From Nematostella vectensis (Eukaryota > Cnidaria > Anthozoa > Actiniaria > Edwardsiidae), in contig NC_064044.1 in the NCBI RefSeq assembly GCF_932526225.1, forward strand, positions 3,312,092 to 3,376,091: a DNA stretch of 64,000 nucleotides, given 5' to 3'. Below, in pieces: positions 9,886 to 21,800 of this stretch. Below the pieces are notes generated by a model. The model saw only the letters and a list, made by a program, of their open reading frames with translations. It was not told the DNA's origin and searched no databases. Both the position numbers and the translations under genes were made by a program. How positions within the stretch are numbered: the first letter of the stretch is position 1; the number at the start of each line of letters is the position of its first letter.

Positions 9886-12800
9886 TTAGACAAGAGATAT
9901 TTGACTGGCGCTACGATATATAGTGTAAGGGGTCATGTGGCGGTAATCGGGCTCGTCCCAGTCCTTTGGTCGCAAGTCGAGCTGACTCCTTGCTCTGGAT
10001 AAAACCGGCTTTTCACGCTCATCTCTGACTTTAACACTGCTGACCAACCTCGAGCGTGCTGAGTTCGCCCTGCGATGATTGGCGCTACGGTCTTCAGCCA
10101 TGACCGGCATGCTCTCGTGTCGCACAAGTTTACCGAACACCACAGGTAGCCTTTTCCCGTTATTTATCTGTACAACTTTTAGATTGTCTTTAGTTTTCCC
10201 AGAATTCTCCATACGCTTGTCAGAAATTCCTTTTTTATACCCGTAAACCGCAAACGCCTTGCCGTTTTTAATGTTCCGTTTCTCATCCGCTGGTAGCTCG
10301 TTGATAACTGGCATGCTGGTAAAACGGTTAGTCAAGCTAGTTACTCCTTCCGAGTATGTCATTGATCTCTCACGTGGCTTGCTGAGATGAAAACCATAGA
10401 AATCAGTGATTTTTTTTCTCCGAAAATTATTGTTGAAGTCACTTTTACTGTTTGTTAAATTCTGCATTGACACGCTTTTGGCGCGTAATACAGTAACCGC
10501 TGAACCATCCGTTTTATCTTTGTCCTTAGATTCATCGTCTCTTTCTTCATCCGTTAAAATTCCCGAATCTTCCTTAGCGTGCACTACCTGTGTTCTAGGA
10601 GCCTCAGGGTCGGTGTTCACGTGTGAGCTCACGTGTTGAACACGTGACGTGCTCGTCTCTGTCTGATGATGAATTTCGTTTTCCCACAATTCCTTGAGAT
10701 CGGCCTTCATGTTGCAAATACCCGAGTGCAGGGCGAGTAATTGTTTGTGGAGGGCACGGTCTTGGAGCTGCATGGCCGCCTAGAAGAAAGTAAATGTATT
10801 TGAAAAGAACAAGTATACAGCCTACATATACAGCAACAGCTGAACAACAAAAAAACGGAAAAATATGCAAATCAATAAAAAATAAGTCAACCAAAGGGCT
10901 TCTTAAAAAGGCTGCTTTCGGACAATTACCCGCTTTTGCCCTGAATTGGTTTCCAGAGATACCCCTGGTTAGCAGGGAAACATATGATGTTTAGTGCTTT
11001 GCCTAAACTATGCTATCATAAAGTTATGCAGTATGTATATTTTTATATATATGTAACATACGAGTAGTGTATTTGAATATGAATTTGTCCTGACCTAAAA
11101 TATTAAAAAAAAAACACTTAGTTCTCATCATCTATTTCTTTGTCTATAAACTTGGAAATCGGTTTGATTTTTCTAGACGAAATCTGTTGTATAAATGGTC
11201 CTATTACTCTTGGAAAACATTAATACCAGTCACACCGCCATTTAGCTTCCACTAAATACCAAGCCCCAGACCAGGTATTTGTTTATATCGGGATATTTCA
11301 ATCGACACACAATCGACACAATTCATCAAATAGAGTTGATAAGTTATAAGGCTTAGTGATATTTAGTGGGTGCGGTATTTCAAAGCTTCTTGCAAACTTG
11401 TTGTATGTTAACAATAACAACGTACATCGTCGTGCAGCAGAGTTTGCGCTTCATCGCTACGACAGAACAGCAAGTGTGGGTTCGACGCTCATGTCAAAGG
11501 ATGGATTGCAACTTTTATTCGGTGCCATTTACTGCGAATTTGGCCCCTACCAGTACGACAGGTTCAGAAGCACCAAGGCACCAAAGTAGTGCCCCCGTGT
11601 GTGAACTAATTGTCACTGAGGGTGGTCACTGCCAGAGGGTTCGTTGCGTTTCCAGTGTGGTTCTTCGTCAGATACGGGAGCTCTGGCCTAGTCTCATTTA
11701 TCTGTTTCCAACACGGGAGAAATACCTTCAGCTTACTTGTGATACCAAATTCGAATCAAGGCATGAACTCGGAAAAATGCCAGACGGCAAGACCCGAACG
11801 CTGGAAAACAGCGGTGAGAGACCAACACACTTGGTCACCAAAGCTTATGCTCAAAATGAACTTCTTTACCATCAAAATTGGTTTATACAATTTTAGCCTA
11901 AACTTGCATGAAAATTAGGAACTTATAGGACACTCTTATAAAAAAGGAGTGCGATGGATTGGTAGAAAATACGCATGGTATTAACACCACACAGAACTCA
12001 TAATATCTACCAAAACAAATTATCATTTTATCGGGTCCAGGAATAAGGATTTTCGAGTAGTGTAACACCTTGCAGCCATTTTGGCGACCATTATGCAAAA
12101 TATGATATGATGTCTTCTTCGGTGGCTCGACAGAAAATATTAGGAAGTGAAGGATCTTTGCAATTATTTGCACCATCAAACGAAATTGGTCTTTGCGAAA
12201 TCGTGTATTAATCGTCTTTGACAAGCTAAAATTTCTTTTCTCTTAGCATTTGCTACTACTTGACCCAAAATGCTCAAAATAGTGAAAAATAAATAGCTTA
12301 AATTGAGGCACATTCCTATTGTTATACTTTTGTTTTATAACAAAACTGTTTTGACAAATTTGAACGGTTTGTTTTGGTGTAAGTTGCTTAGAAAAGGACG
12401 ACCCATTGTACAGTTTTTGAAAGGTCGTGCATTTACTGACCTGAAGATATGCCCAAATAATTTTAAAGCACGGTAAATACAAGTTTACATACCCACACGA
12501 TCGAGTTTTCAACATTAAACATCGAAGAGATAAATTTTCTGACAAAATATAATTGATTAGGGCATTCACCCCGAACCTAAATTTGCATAAGTCTCAAACA
12601 GTTTTTCGAGAAAAATCAACTTCACATTAAAGCTAAACCGCTCGATAGACTCGATACACTCGTATGTACATAAACACGCCATGGGATATAGAAATACAAG
12701 ACATAACCTATCGAAACTGCCATAATTAGACATCTATTCCGTTATTTTTCAAGTGATAATCTACATATCGCGACAAAAAATCGGTTATATTATTATCAAA

Positions 12801-12973
12801 CTCACAAGTTCACGTCGTAAGAATGCGAGGGACGTATTCATGTCTAGTTTGGGCGCCTTCCAAAGCCTTGGATCTTTTTCCACCACTGGCGGGCCAGCCA
12901 CACACGGCCACGGAACCGCGTCCACGACAGTCAAATTCTGTACTTTTTTGCCGGCTGGTACGCGAGTCGCCAT
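9886..12973 (-). CDS. FAM167: FAM167-family protein, two coding exons
   Basis: Exon 1 spans 12973 down to 12806 (56 codons from ATG, MATRVPAGKK...). It ends FLRREL at the donor GTGAGT. Exon 2 spans 10779 down to 9886 after the acceptor TTCTAG and starts AAMQLQDRALHKQLLALHSG. The junction rebuilds the FAM167 core, where vertebrate members read AIAWLRKEL, then a LQDQ..ARQL heptad and a (D/G)IN.LK tail. The protein is about 353 aa, against roughly 200 in vertebrate family members. The extra length is a basic, Ser-rich, probably disordered C-terminus ending SASQISLV. The molecular role of the family is poorly known; vertebrate FAM167A has been linked to autoimmunity and NF-kB signalling. The 2-kb intron 10780-12805 contains one dispersed-repeat copy and no other gene. 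An upstream 89-codon frame (13200-12931) overlaps the start and may be a uORF or chance. Confidence 0.82.
11602..11665 (+). repeat. Dispersed repeat, copy A
   Basis: The TGTCACTGAGGGTGGTCACT core with GCCAGAGGG following recurs in inverted form near 18130-18190. The similarity runs about 55 bp at roughly 80 percent by eye. The open frames at 11356-11918 lie over it and are not convincing proteins. Confidence 0.5.
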
Positions 12974-13780
12974 ATTTGTTTTCTTCGAAGCAGCGTATCA
13001 TTTATTCTTTTTTTTTCGTGTTCGTCAGTCTCGTCTAGCGGGTTCGTTTTGATGGCGTCTGTTAATGTTAATCCAAGCTCGGGCCCCTTTGTTTCGTCCA
13101 GATCTGTTTTCACAAACTCGTAATTGAAGTTCATTGTTTGCCTTGGAATATATTTGACACTTGCATAGACAATAGGTAGCCCTAGGCATGCAGCGGTCAT
13201 CTGCCCTACTCCATCAAGCCGCGGTATAGGCTGATATGCTAATAAACATTTATCAGCTACAGCTACGCCACTTCACCATAGATAAGTATTCTATTTCCCA
13301 GGATTGCGCAAAGCAAAAGAAAAATGCATCACAGTTATTTTTTCGTTTATTAACGCATAAGCTATGTAAAAATTCCGCAGGGCTGTGTTAAATAATTTAT
13401 TCAAATAATGTTTACTTGATTTTTTCTTATCAAAACTTAGGCAAACTTTGGAGTAATTAGATAGTAAAGGATTCACGTAGCTTGAATGGAAAGACCACTT
13501 AAAGATGATTCCACGAGTAGTTTTCTCATTAACAGATTTTACATTAGACTATGGTCCTATTGACAAAACGACACTTACATATCGGGTGGAAGGAAGGCTT
13601 TTAAAACAACACTTTACTGCGATTTTCAATGTTCTGCGAAATCTCGTTGGTAATACCAACTTCTGAACCGCTTTCTGGCCACCGTCATTCAAACTAACAG
13701 ATTTACATTCGGTGCTTTTTTATTGGTCATCGCATTGCTAAGTGTTGGATTTGAAACCATTTCAGTGCTGGCTAATGAAC
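12974..13780. other. 5' flank of the FAM167-like gene and intergenic DNA
   Basis: No further exon was recognised. The likely FAM167 promoter lies to the right of 12973. A purine-rich 89-codon minus-strand frame at 12931-13200 has plausible composition but no family resemblance. Confidence 0.4.
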
Positions 13781-13960
13781 ATAGCAAAGCAGGCCTCGAA
13801 TTGTTGGGGGGGGGGGCACGATACAGAAACATTAAGAAAACAATGGGGGGGGGGGGCACAGCCGAGCCCCTACTGGTGTTTTCCTTATAATTTTTTAAAA
13901 TATTGGGGGGGGGGGCACGTGTCCCCAGTGCCCCACCCCCTGCTACGACCCTGGAATCAG
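13781..13960. repeat. G-tract dispersed repeat, copy A
   Basis: Three runs of 10-13 G each followed by CAC, at about 13806, 13842 and 13904. The right edge is TGCTACGACCCTGG. A related element at about 30575-30728 has GCCGTAGC and GCTACGGC near its edges and the same GTGCCCCCC segments. Probably a non-autonomous element family. Confidence 0.55.
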
Positions 13961-14280
13961 GGATTTTGAATTATTTATCTGCTGAAAATCGTCGGAGAGA
14001 GTATTTAGAAAATGGAAAACTTCAGTAAATCTGTGAACAAAAGTATTACATGAGAAACAAAAAAGTTAGTTAAAGGAACATCTCAACTTCATTTTGATTC
14101 CTCTTGAAAGTTCGAAGGATCGAAAGTTTGGAATTTTTTTATAGGGGCTGGCCGTTTTTTATGATACATACAAAATGCTGAAAAATTGTTGACAAAAAGG
14201 AAACACATTTTGAGCGAGTACGACCTAAAAAAATTGCGCGAGCGCGCGGCAACACCACCACCACTTGAGGGCTCTTGTTT

Positions 14281-14347
14281 GACGTCTACCTCTTGGGGCG
14301 TCTACCTCTTGGGACGTCTACCTCTTGGGGCGTTTACCTTTTGGGGC
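14281..14347 (+). repeat. Short tandem repeat, about 17 bp x 4
   Basis: GACGTCTACCTCTTGGG repeats four times with slight change. It is intergenic. Confidence 0.8.
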
Positions 14348-15478
14348 GGATGAGCAAAAAAGCGAACCTTTGTTGCATTTTCTAAACGCTATAGGTGCAA
14401 CGGTTAAAACGGTCGTTGGTCTGGCTTCTATTCCTCAAGTAATCATTCATGCAAAAAGAAGACAAGGTCCCATTGTTCTGCAGTAAAAAGCTTTTCCCAT
14501 TTAAGAACTGTTTCGTACAAAAAATACGTCTATGTACTGTTGCCCATATGACACACTGTATACTTTATCAGTTAACTGTGGACAGAAGACCCCAAAATGA
14601 GGTCTTTTTGTTAAATATGCGCGATATGAAACGGAACGTTGTTATCTCTTAGATTCCAACAGATGCTTACTATTAAAGGAAATACACATTTTGAAATAGA
14701 TCCATCATACAATACATTTGCAGAAATGAAATTTCACGGTTTGTTAACCTAAGAATTTGGTAGCAGCAGAAGATGGGCAGACACAAGTTCACTAGACGAC
14801 TCTGAGATACTTTCTCTTTCCTAAGAACGTCTTATCTTTAGCCGAGCTCAGAGGCGAATGTCATATAAAATTCCCCATGGATAGTGTCCTTCGTTTGCAT
14901 GGATGCCCATATTTAGAAGAGCTAAAATTTTCCCATTCCCTGATCTCCTGAAAACATGGTGAAAAATGCTGATTCCTGTCAATTCGAAACTCGCGGCAAA
15001 AATTTGTCAAGAAAAACTTGATCGCTTGGTCAAATCTTTATCTCGCTAATTTTGAAAAGCCCTTAGACCCAGGCCTCCAAGAGATTGACCGAGCGGGTTT
15101 GAAGGTCACCCAAATATTGATATGAGCTTTTCGCTAAGGGGGGGGGGGGGGGATTCTTGTTGTTACATATGGCTTTCTGGCAGCCCAAAGTGGAGGGGGG
15201 GGGGGGGGGGGGGGCTAAACCCACTCGAGACGCTCCCCCTAGATCCGCTGTGCTAGCGTCCCGTCTTGGTCCGACTGGTGCCAATGTGTGTATGCTAGTG
15301 TGCTTTTAAAGTCCTTTCATTATCTTTAGCAGCTCAGGTATGGACCGTTCTTAGCACGTATAAGCTTACATTTACAATGAAAACTGAGGTATAAAAATAA
15401 AAATGTAAATGTTTTTATTGACGGCCTGTCTGGACTGAAACAGGTTCCCTTGTATATTTATTTGTTTCGGTCTCGCAT
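14348..15478. other. Intergenic stretch
   Basis: No gene is seen. It includes G-runs of 15 (15138-15152) and 20 (15195-15214). Open frames across the G-runs encode only low-complexity peptides. Confidence 0.5.
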
Positions 15479-15572
15479 AGTCCAGACCTGGGACTCTCTT
15501 TGCGCTCCACATTCTGTCTCGCATGAATGCCAGAATGTCTAGCGCAAAGAGAGTCCCAGGCAGGTCGGACTA
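15479..15572. mobile_element. Foldback element (inverted repeat) upstream of RIOK3
   Basis: CCTGGGACTCTCTTTGCGCT at 15487-15506 is perfectly inverted at 15541-15560. The looser outer arms AGTCCAGACC and GGTCGGACT extend the pair. The hairpin loop is about 34 bp. Likely a small MITE remnant. Confidence 0.7.
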
Positions 15573-15609
15573 GGTCTCCAGTGATGACCAGCGGTATCTA
15601 TCTTCAGCA

Positions 15610-15639
15610 TGACGTCATTCTAACTGGGCCGCCATATTG
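15610..15639. promoter_or_regulatory. RIOK3: CRE plus YY1-like motif upstream of RIOK3
   Basis: TGACGTCA at 15610-15617 is followed by GCCGCCATATTG at 15628-15639, the reverse complement of a YY1-type AATATGGCGGC site. The pair lies about 260 bp before the RIOK3 ATG, a typical arrangement for housekeeping promoters. Function is inferred. Confidence 0.5.
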
Positions 15640-15896
15640 CACCAACACAACAACATCTCTTTTAGCTGAAATCAGCTTTTTATCTTCTCCATATAATCTA
15701 TCTTTTTCATTCTTTAACCACAAAGCTTTCCTCCAGTAATCTGACAAACATATCTACAATCATTTCTCTGCAAGACTACAGCACTCAGAACTCTCAAAGT
15801 TTCCAAATTACCTTGATTTTGGTGGTTTTAGCAAACAGCTTTTTCTTCGCGTCACATTTAAATAAGTTATCTAATTTCATCTCTCAAAACCATACC

Positions 15897-18800
15897 ATGG
15901 ATAAAGGACAGACAGTTGTCGTAAGTTGTCACCCAGTGAAGCCAGCAAGTGCTTGGGGAAAGATGCCTACCGTAGCTCCGTGTTCCCTTTCTTCTGTAAT
16001 TGACGAAGAATTGGCGAAAAAACTTCAACACGAAGAAGAAGAAAGAAGCCTTTTCTCAGAACCCCAAACAGTCGATCTTCCACTCGAAAGTAAGTATTTG
16101 AAACTTCATCGATTAAAAAAAAAAGATTATGTGTTTTTTCTATCATAGTAAAATGACAAATTGAAATTTCTGATATGGAGCAAAATGTTGTCCCACTCGC
16201 GTTGATGTATTTTCTTGCCCTATATATCAAAGTAAAAACAGACGCAAAATGTAAGCAAAATTAGTATTTTTCTCTTGTTTTAGACTCACTGACATGTTAA
16301 CAGCAATATGATTGGCACATTGATTTTCTATTAGGGTAAAAAATTTAGATATTCATGATTTCAAAGATAATTTTGTCTGCAAATTCTTTTTCAAGTGCTT
16401 TAACTTTTGATAACCGAAATGGAATTTCACCCTTAAATGTACCTTGTGTCTGTCTAGTATCTAATTCTGACTTGCTTCTGTCTTGTTGATTGTGAGCAAG
16501 CTTATCAAACAGTCCAACATTTAGTAAAGCATAGAGCAGATTTTTATGCAACACACTACATATCTTGATTCTTTGCATTGGGGATTGTTTGTAATATAGC
16601 TAACATTTTGTTTTATTAAAATCATTTTAAGGGGATTAAAAATTCTACATCTTTTTCTTCAGCAAATGTATATCTTAAACTTACTGCATAGTTATTAAGC
16701 ACAACTCTTAAAACTGTGAGTACCCAAAAATGTGTGGAATGTTCTTGTCATTTGATGAATCAGAAATAAGATTTCAGACTTTAAAACTTGTTGCGACGTT
16801 CCTAGTCGATCATTTGAAAATCTTGCATTTCTACTGTTTCTGGTTTTACTGGTCTGGCTGTAAAAGTACAATTAGAACCTTTAGAGAGGGGTAAGGTTCC
16901 TTAGGGTATTGGGTGTGGCATTCAGGGGCCTTGAATCACATTCACCTTGAGGTAAGGGGTAAATTACCATTCAATGTCTTTTTGTTACAGACACCACATA
17001 TTGGAGAATTGTTCCAAATAATTTCACTATAAGTAATGAGCGAGAAAATGCCAAAAATGTAAAGTGCGACTTTTTCGTTTTGCTAGATGAACACTCTTGG
17101 TTGACCAAACACCTGAAGTTTTGATGCCCTTTAATGCCGACTCCTCCAGACACTTTTCATGGAAATTTCATGGAAACCCTGATACAGATAATATTTTTTA
17201 TTCCCGTAGTGCCGTCATCTGATCCAAATACAGATAATGACTTAGCACTGGCGCAAATGCTGCAAGCGGAGTTTGATAAGGAGAATGACCGTTTACTCAA
17301 CATCAAAGAACACAAGTACAACGGCAACAGTAAAGGTATTTTAATGGACAGCTTTAGTCTAATTATTTGTATGAAATAGTACTATTGTAGTTAAATGTGT
17401 TGGATCATCATTTCGCTAACCGATCTCATCATTATCAGGACTATCATCATCAAAATTGTCTCCATCAGAACAATCATCTTATTTATTATCGACACCTTAT
17501 AACTGTTTATTGCTATTATCATCATCATCATCATCAATGATGCAAAGGTATAATCATGGTCCCTTCATGATATTGTCATCATTACCATAGGTCATTATAT
17601 AGCCATATCATTTTATTCTATCACCACTATCATTATACACCAGTTTCTTAATATTCACCATTATACAACATCATCATTACTATCATAATTATATCAAATT
17701 GTCTTGCTTTGATTGTTGTATCTCATGGCTTGGTTTTTTTATACTTTACCTTACTTGCCCAACTGCTGAAATCAAACAGTGTTTATGTAGCTTTTTTGAT
17801 GTGGTTTTTATTTTCAGTATCTCTGTCATTTGACAACTACCGCAGCGTCCACTCAATTCTGAAGGACGATTCCAGCTCTTCTGATGACCAGGATGACTGG
17901 GTGGAAGACGACTTGGGTATGTTTTAATGCATACTCACAGATAAGATGGAAGGCTAAATTTAGCTATTTTAAGGGTAGGTTGTATCACCTTTTTGGAGAT
18001 AGAGAAGCAAAACATCCTTACTGTCATTCTTCCGTGTTTCCAGTCTTCTCGGATAAGGACACTCAACTGGAGGTCCCGTCTCTTCAAGCTGCACTACATT
18101 AACCTGAACCGAATGGATGTAAAAAAAAAAAAAAACACTGGGGACGCAATAAACCCTATGGCAGTGACCACCCCCAGTGACAGTGCTTACTAACCGAGGG
18201 CCATATGTTAGAAAACTGTATATTCGGTTCAATATGCTACCCTCCATAAACAAAGATTACAAAGTTCTATACTCTCTAGGGTACCTACAAAAACAATGGG
18301 AAAAAAAATATGTAATTTAAACCCTTTTGCTTCAATAAGCCCCCAGCAAAATGTCATAAATGAACCTAAAAATCACAAGAGCTGGATTCTCAGAGATCTC
18401 CCTAATAGATAGATCACCATGTCATATCAAAGCAATGTTATAGAAAGTAATCTGCGCTTACTGATTACTGATAAAATAATAAAAAAGGTTTCCACTCTGT
18501 ATTTGTTTTGCTCTAAAAAACAAGAATGTGTATTATGCTCAGAAATCCATTCGCTCCCTCTAGAACTCCCCCCACCTCCAATTACAGAGCCTTCACCCAA
18601 ACCTGGAGGGTCAGGCAAAAACATAACTACTAAACATGATGCTGTCGTGTGTGGTCGCAGGAATGCCCAAAACCTTGAAAAGGTACTGTACCACTTAGCC
18701 TAATTCCCTTAGCCAGCTTTCCACTAGTGATAGGAGTAGAGACAGAGTAGAAAATGGAAACAGTAGAGCTTCCAGGCTTGCAGGAAATAGAGCAAAGGAG

Positions 18801-21800
18801 ACACAGAGAAGGACAAAACAGAACTTGTATTTCTTCCTTCTCTGCTTGAGTCTCCTTCACACAGATTTTCACTTTGCAAAGTGAGCATCCTTCATCATGA
18901 CTTTTTTCTTCATCTTCGGCTTCGGCTTCGGCTTCAAACAAGTGAAAATTGGGTGTCTGCTTATGTGGGATGTGGAGTTTTGGCCTATGAGGTTGAATTA
19001 TTATCAAATTCATCACTTTATATTCATCACTTAATATATACAAATATATTTGTGTTAAAGGTTAGGTCATGTGTTTCAGAGAAAAATTAAAAGTACTGTA
19101 ATATGACATAGAAACCTGGGATAACTAATTCCATCATGAGTTTAGTTTAAAGCTTTAGCAATTAACCCTAGTATGCATACAGTCAGGGCTTCTGGAATTA
19201 CGCGCTTGTTTGGAAGCGCGTAATTTGGCTTTCTCCGCGTAATCCGCGTAATCCACAAACTTCCACGTAATCCCGCATAATATTGAAAGACAAAACATTT
19301 AAGTGCACAGCGGATGTGTTCTTTAGGGTTCTTACCTCTATTTCTCGTAAAAAGAGACAGATTTTCTTTGTAAGAGTGCAATATTTTGAACTGAATTTCG
19401 AAAACAAATAAAATGACTAGGCGTTCTTTGCAAAACTGCAAAGGCCTAGGACTAATAATAAAATGCCTTTTTTAATGGGCTGGTGGTCAGGAGCCAATGA
19501 AAACTTGCCTGAGATATTTTCGTGCAAAAAATAAACCTTTTTCAAGTTATTTCGTGCTTTCCTTAGGTACAAAATGTAGTTTGGGTGTAACAGTTGATAT
19601 TCTGTGTAATTTAGCGCGTCATTCAGTAAAGAATCCTGCAAAATTTTGATTGTAATTTAGCTCGTAATTTAGCAAAGAATCAATCAATCCGCATAATTTT
19701 GAGTTTTTCCCCTAATTCCAAAAGCCCTGTACAGTATATTTATTGATAATTACTTTGATGTGTTTTTCAGTTTCCCCCAGGTTTCGCCGCAGGTGATGTG
19801 GGCAGTAAATCACTAGACTTGAAGCTGTCCAACTCAGTGTACAATACCCTTAAACAGCATTCCTACCAAGAGGAAAGGCGGAGCCACCGTGTGCATGACA
19901 AGAGGGAACACTCCACTCATGTAAGTACATTATCCTGTCAGGATCATCCAGCTCGGCACAAGAATTCATATTCCTGCTCTTTGAATAAACAGGATAAGAA
20001 AAATCAAGATTTAATATTGTGAAATATTACTAATGGTATTGTTCAAAGAAATACAAATTGATTAAAAATGAAATGTGATAAAGCATTGGTTAATAAGATG
20101 CTCCTTTCTTATGATAAAAACCTCTTTCAAGAACTTTCAGATGAGCAGATACTGAGCAGCAAAAAGCCTTGAAGCAGCACTCAAATAACATTGCCTCACA
20201 AACTCTTTATTCAGGATAGACTTCTTGTCCAGTGACTTTGCACTAAAGATTTTGCTCCTTTTTTGTTGGGAGGAGGGGGGGGGGGCAGGGTATAAAAGGG
20301 TCCTGATTTCAAAATCTACTGGCTTGACAATAACAAATGTTAGAATAATATAGTCTGGTTAACAGAGTTTATATAAGCTCTCCCTCTTTCATTGCCATGA
20401 AACTAGGGATTTGTACATCTCAAGTGTACAGTATGATCTTGATTAAAATCTAGCCCCTTGGAATTGAGAATTTAGACCATCTAACTATTGCAGCTCCTTC
20501 GAGTTGGGTGTGTGGGGAAAGTAAAACAAATGTTTAGTGTTTGGTAACTTAAGATTCTCGCTGATTGTAGGAACAAGCTTTGGACCCCAAGACTCGTTTG
20601 ATGCTGTACAAGCTTGTGAATAACCAGACCCTGGAGGCGGTCAATGGGTGTATCAGCACTGGCAAAGAGGCCTGTGTCTTCCATGCAAATGGTGGAAAGT
20701 AAGCAAACTCATTCTTCCATTGGTTATCAAACTGTAGAGTTAATAATGCAAGAGGGGGGGGTTCCAATTAGTAATACATTCTCACGCCCCAGGACCTAAC
20801 ATTTATATCCAAATTTCTGTCACCCATTGGATCAGCATTGCTGCAGTAGCTGTCCCCAATTGGATCAGCATTGCTGCAGTAACTGTCCCCGATTGGATCA
20901 GCATTGCTGCAGTAACTATCCCCCATTGACTCAGCATTGCCGCAGTAACTATCCCCCATTGGCTCAGCATTGCTGCAGTAGCTTTCCTCCATTGACTCAG
21001 CATTGCTGCAGTAACTATCCTCCATTGGCTCTGCATTGCCGCAGTAACTATCCCCCATTGGCTCAGCATTGCTGCAGTAGCTTTCCTCCATTGACTCAGC
21101 ATTGCTGCAGTAACTATCCTCCATTGGCTCTGCATTGCTGCAGTAACTGTCCCCCATTGGCTCAGCATTGCTGCAGTAACTATCCCCCTTTGGCTCAGCA
21201 TTGCTGCAGTAACTATCCCCCATTGGCTCAGCATTGCTGCAGTAACTATCACCCATTGGCTCAGCATTGCTGCAGTAACTATCCCCCTTTGGCTCAGCAT
21301 TGCTGCAGTAACTATTCCCCATTGGCTTAGCATTGAAACCTGTCCTCCCTTAGCTCAGGATTAATAGCTAGCCCACATTAGCTCAGAATTGGTAACTGTT
21401 TACTTCACTATTATAAGCTGTCCCCCAGCAATTTTGTTTATGATAGATAAGTCACTCCCCCTCAACTTGGTATATGAAAGACATGTCCCCCATGCCCCCT
21501 CAACTTGGTACATGAAAGACATGTCACCCATGCCCCCTCAACTTGGTATATGATAGACATGTCCCCCATGCCCCCTCAACTTGGTACATGAAAGACATGT
21601 CCCCCATGCCCCCTCAACTTGGTATATGAAAGACATGTCACCCATGCCCCCTCAACTTGGTATATGATAGACATGTCCCCCATGCCCCCTCAACTTGGTA
21701 CATGAAAGACATGTCCCCCATGCCCCCTCAACTTGGTACATGAAAGACATGTCTGCCGTGCCCCCTCAACTTGGTACATGATAGACATGTCCCCCATGCC

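Noticed and set aside
11356-11918. Plus-strand frames of 77-176 codons.
   Set aside because: They lie in the FAM167-like intron over a dispersed repeat, overlap in three frames and show no domain.
12931-13200. An 89-codon minus-strand frame upstream of the FAM167-like start, with charged composition.
   Set aside because: It overlaps the first coding exon in another frame, has no recognisable motif and no splice link. A uORF is possible but not supported.
20768-21333. Long open frames on both strands encoding 11-residue repeats such as [11 protein letters not shown].
   Set aside because: They come from the 33-bp intronic satellite, whose unit is a multiple of three. No start context, splice support or neighbour makes sense of a gene.
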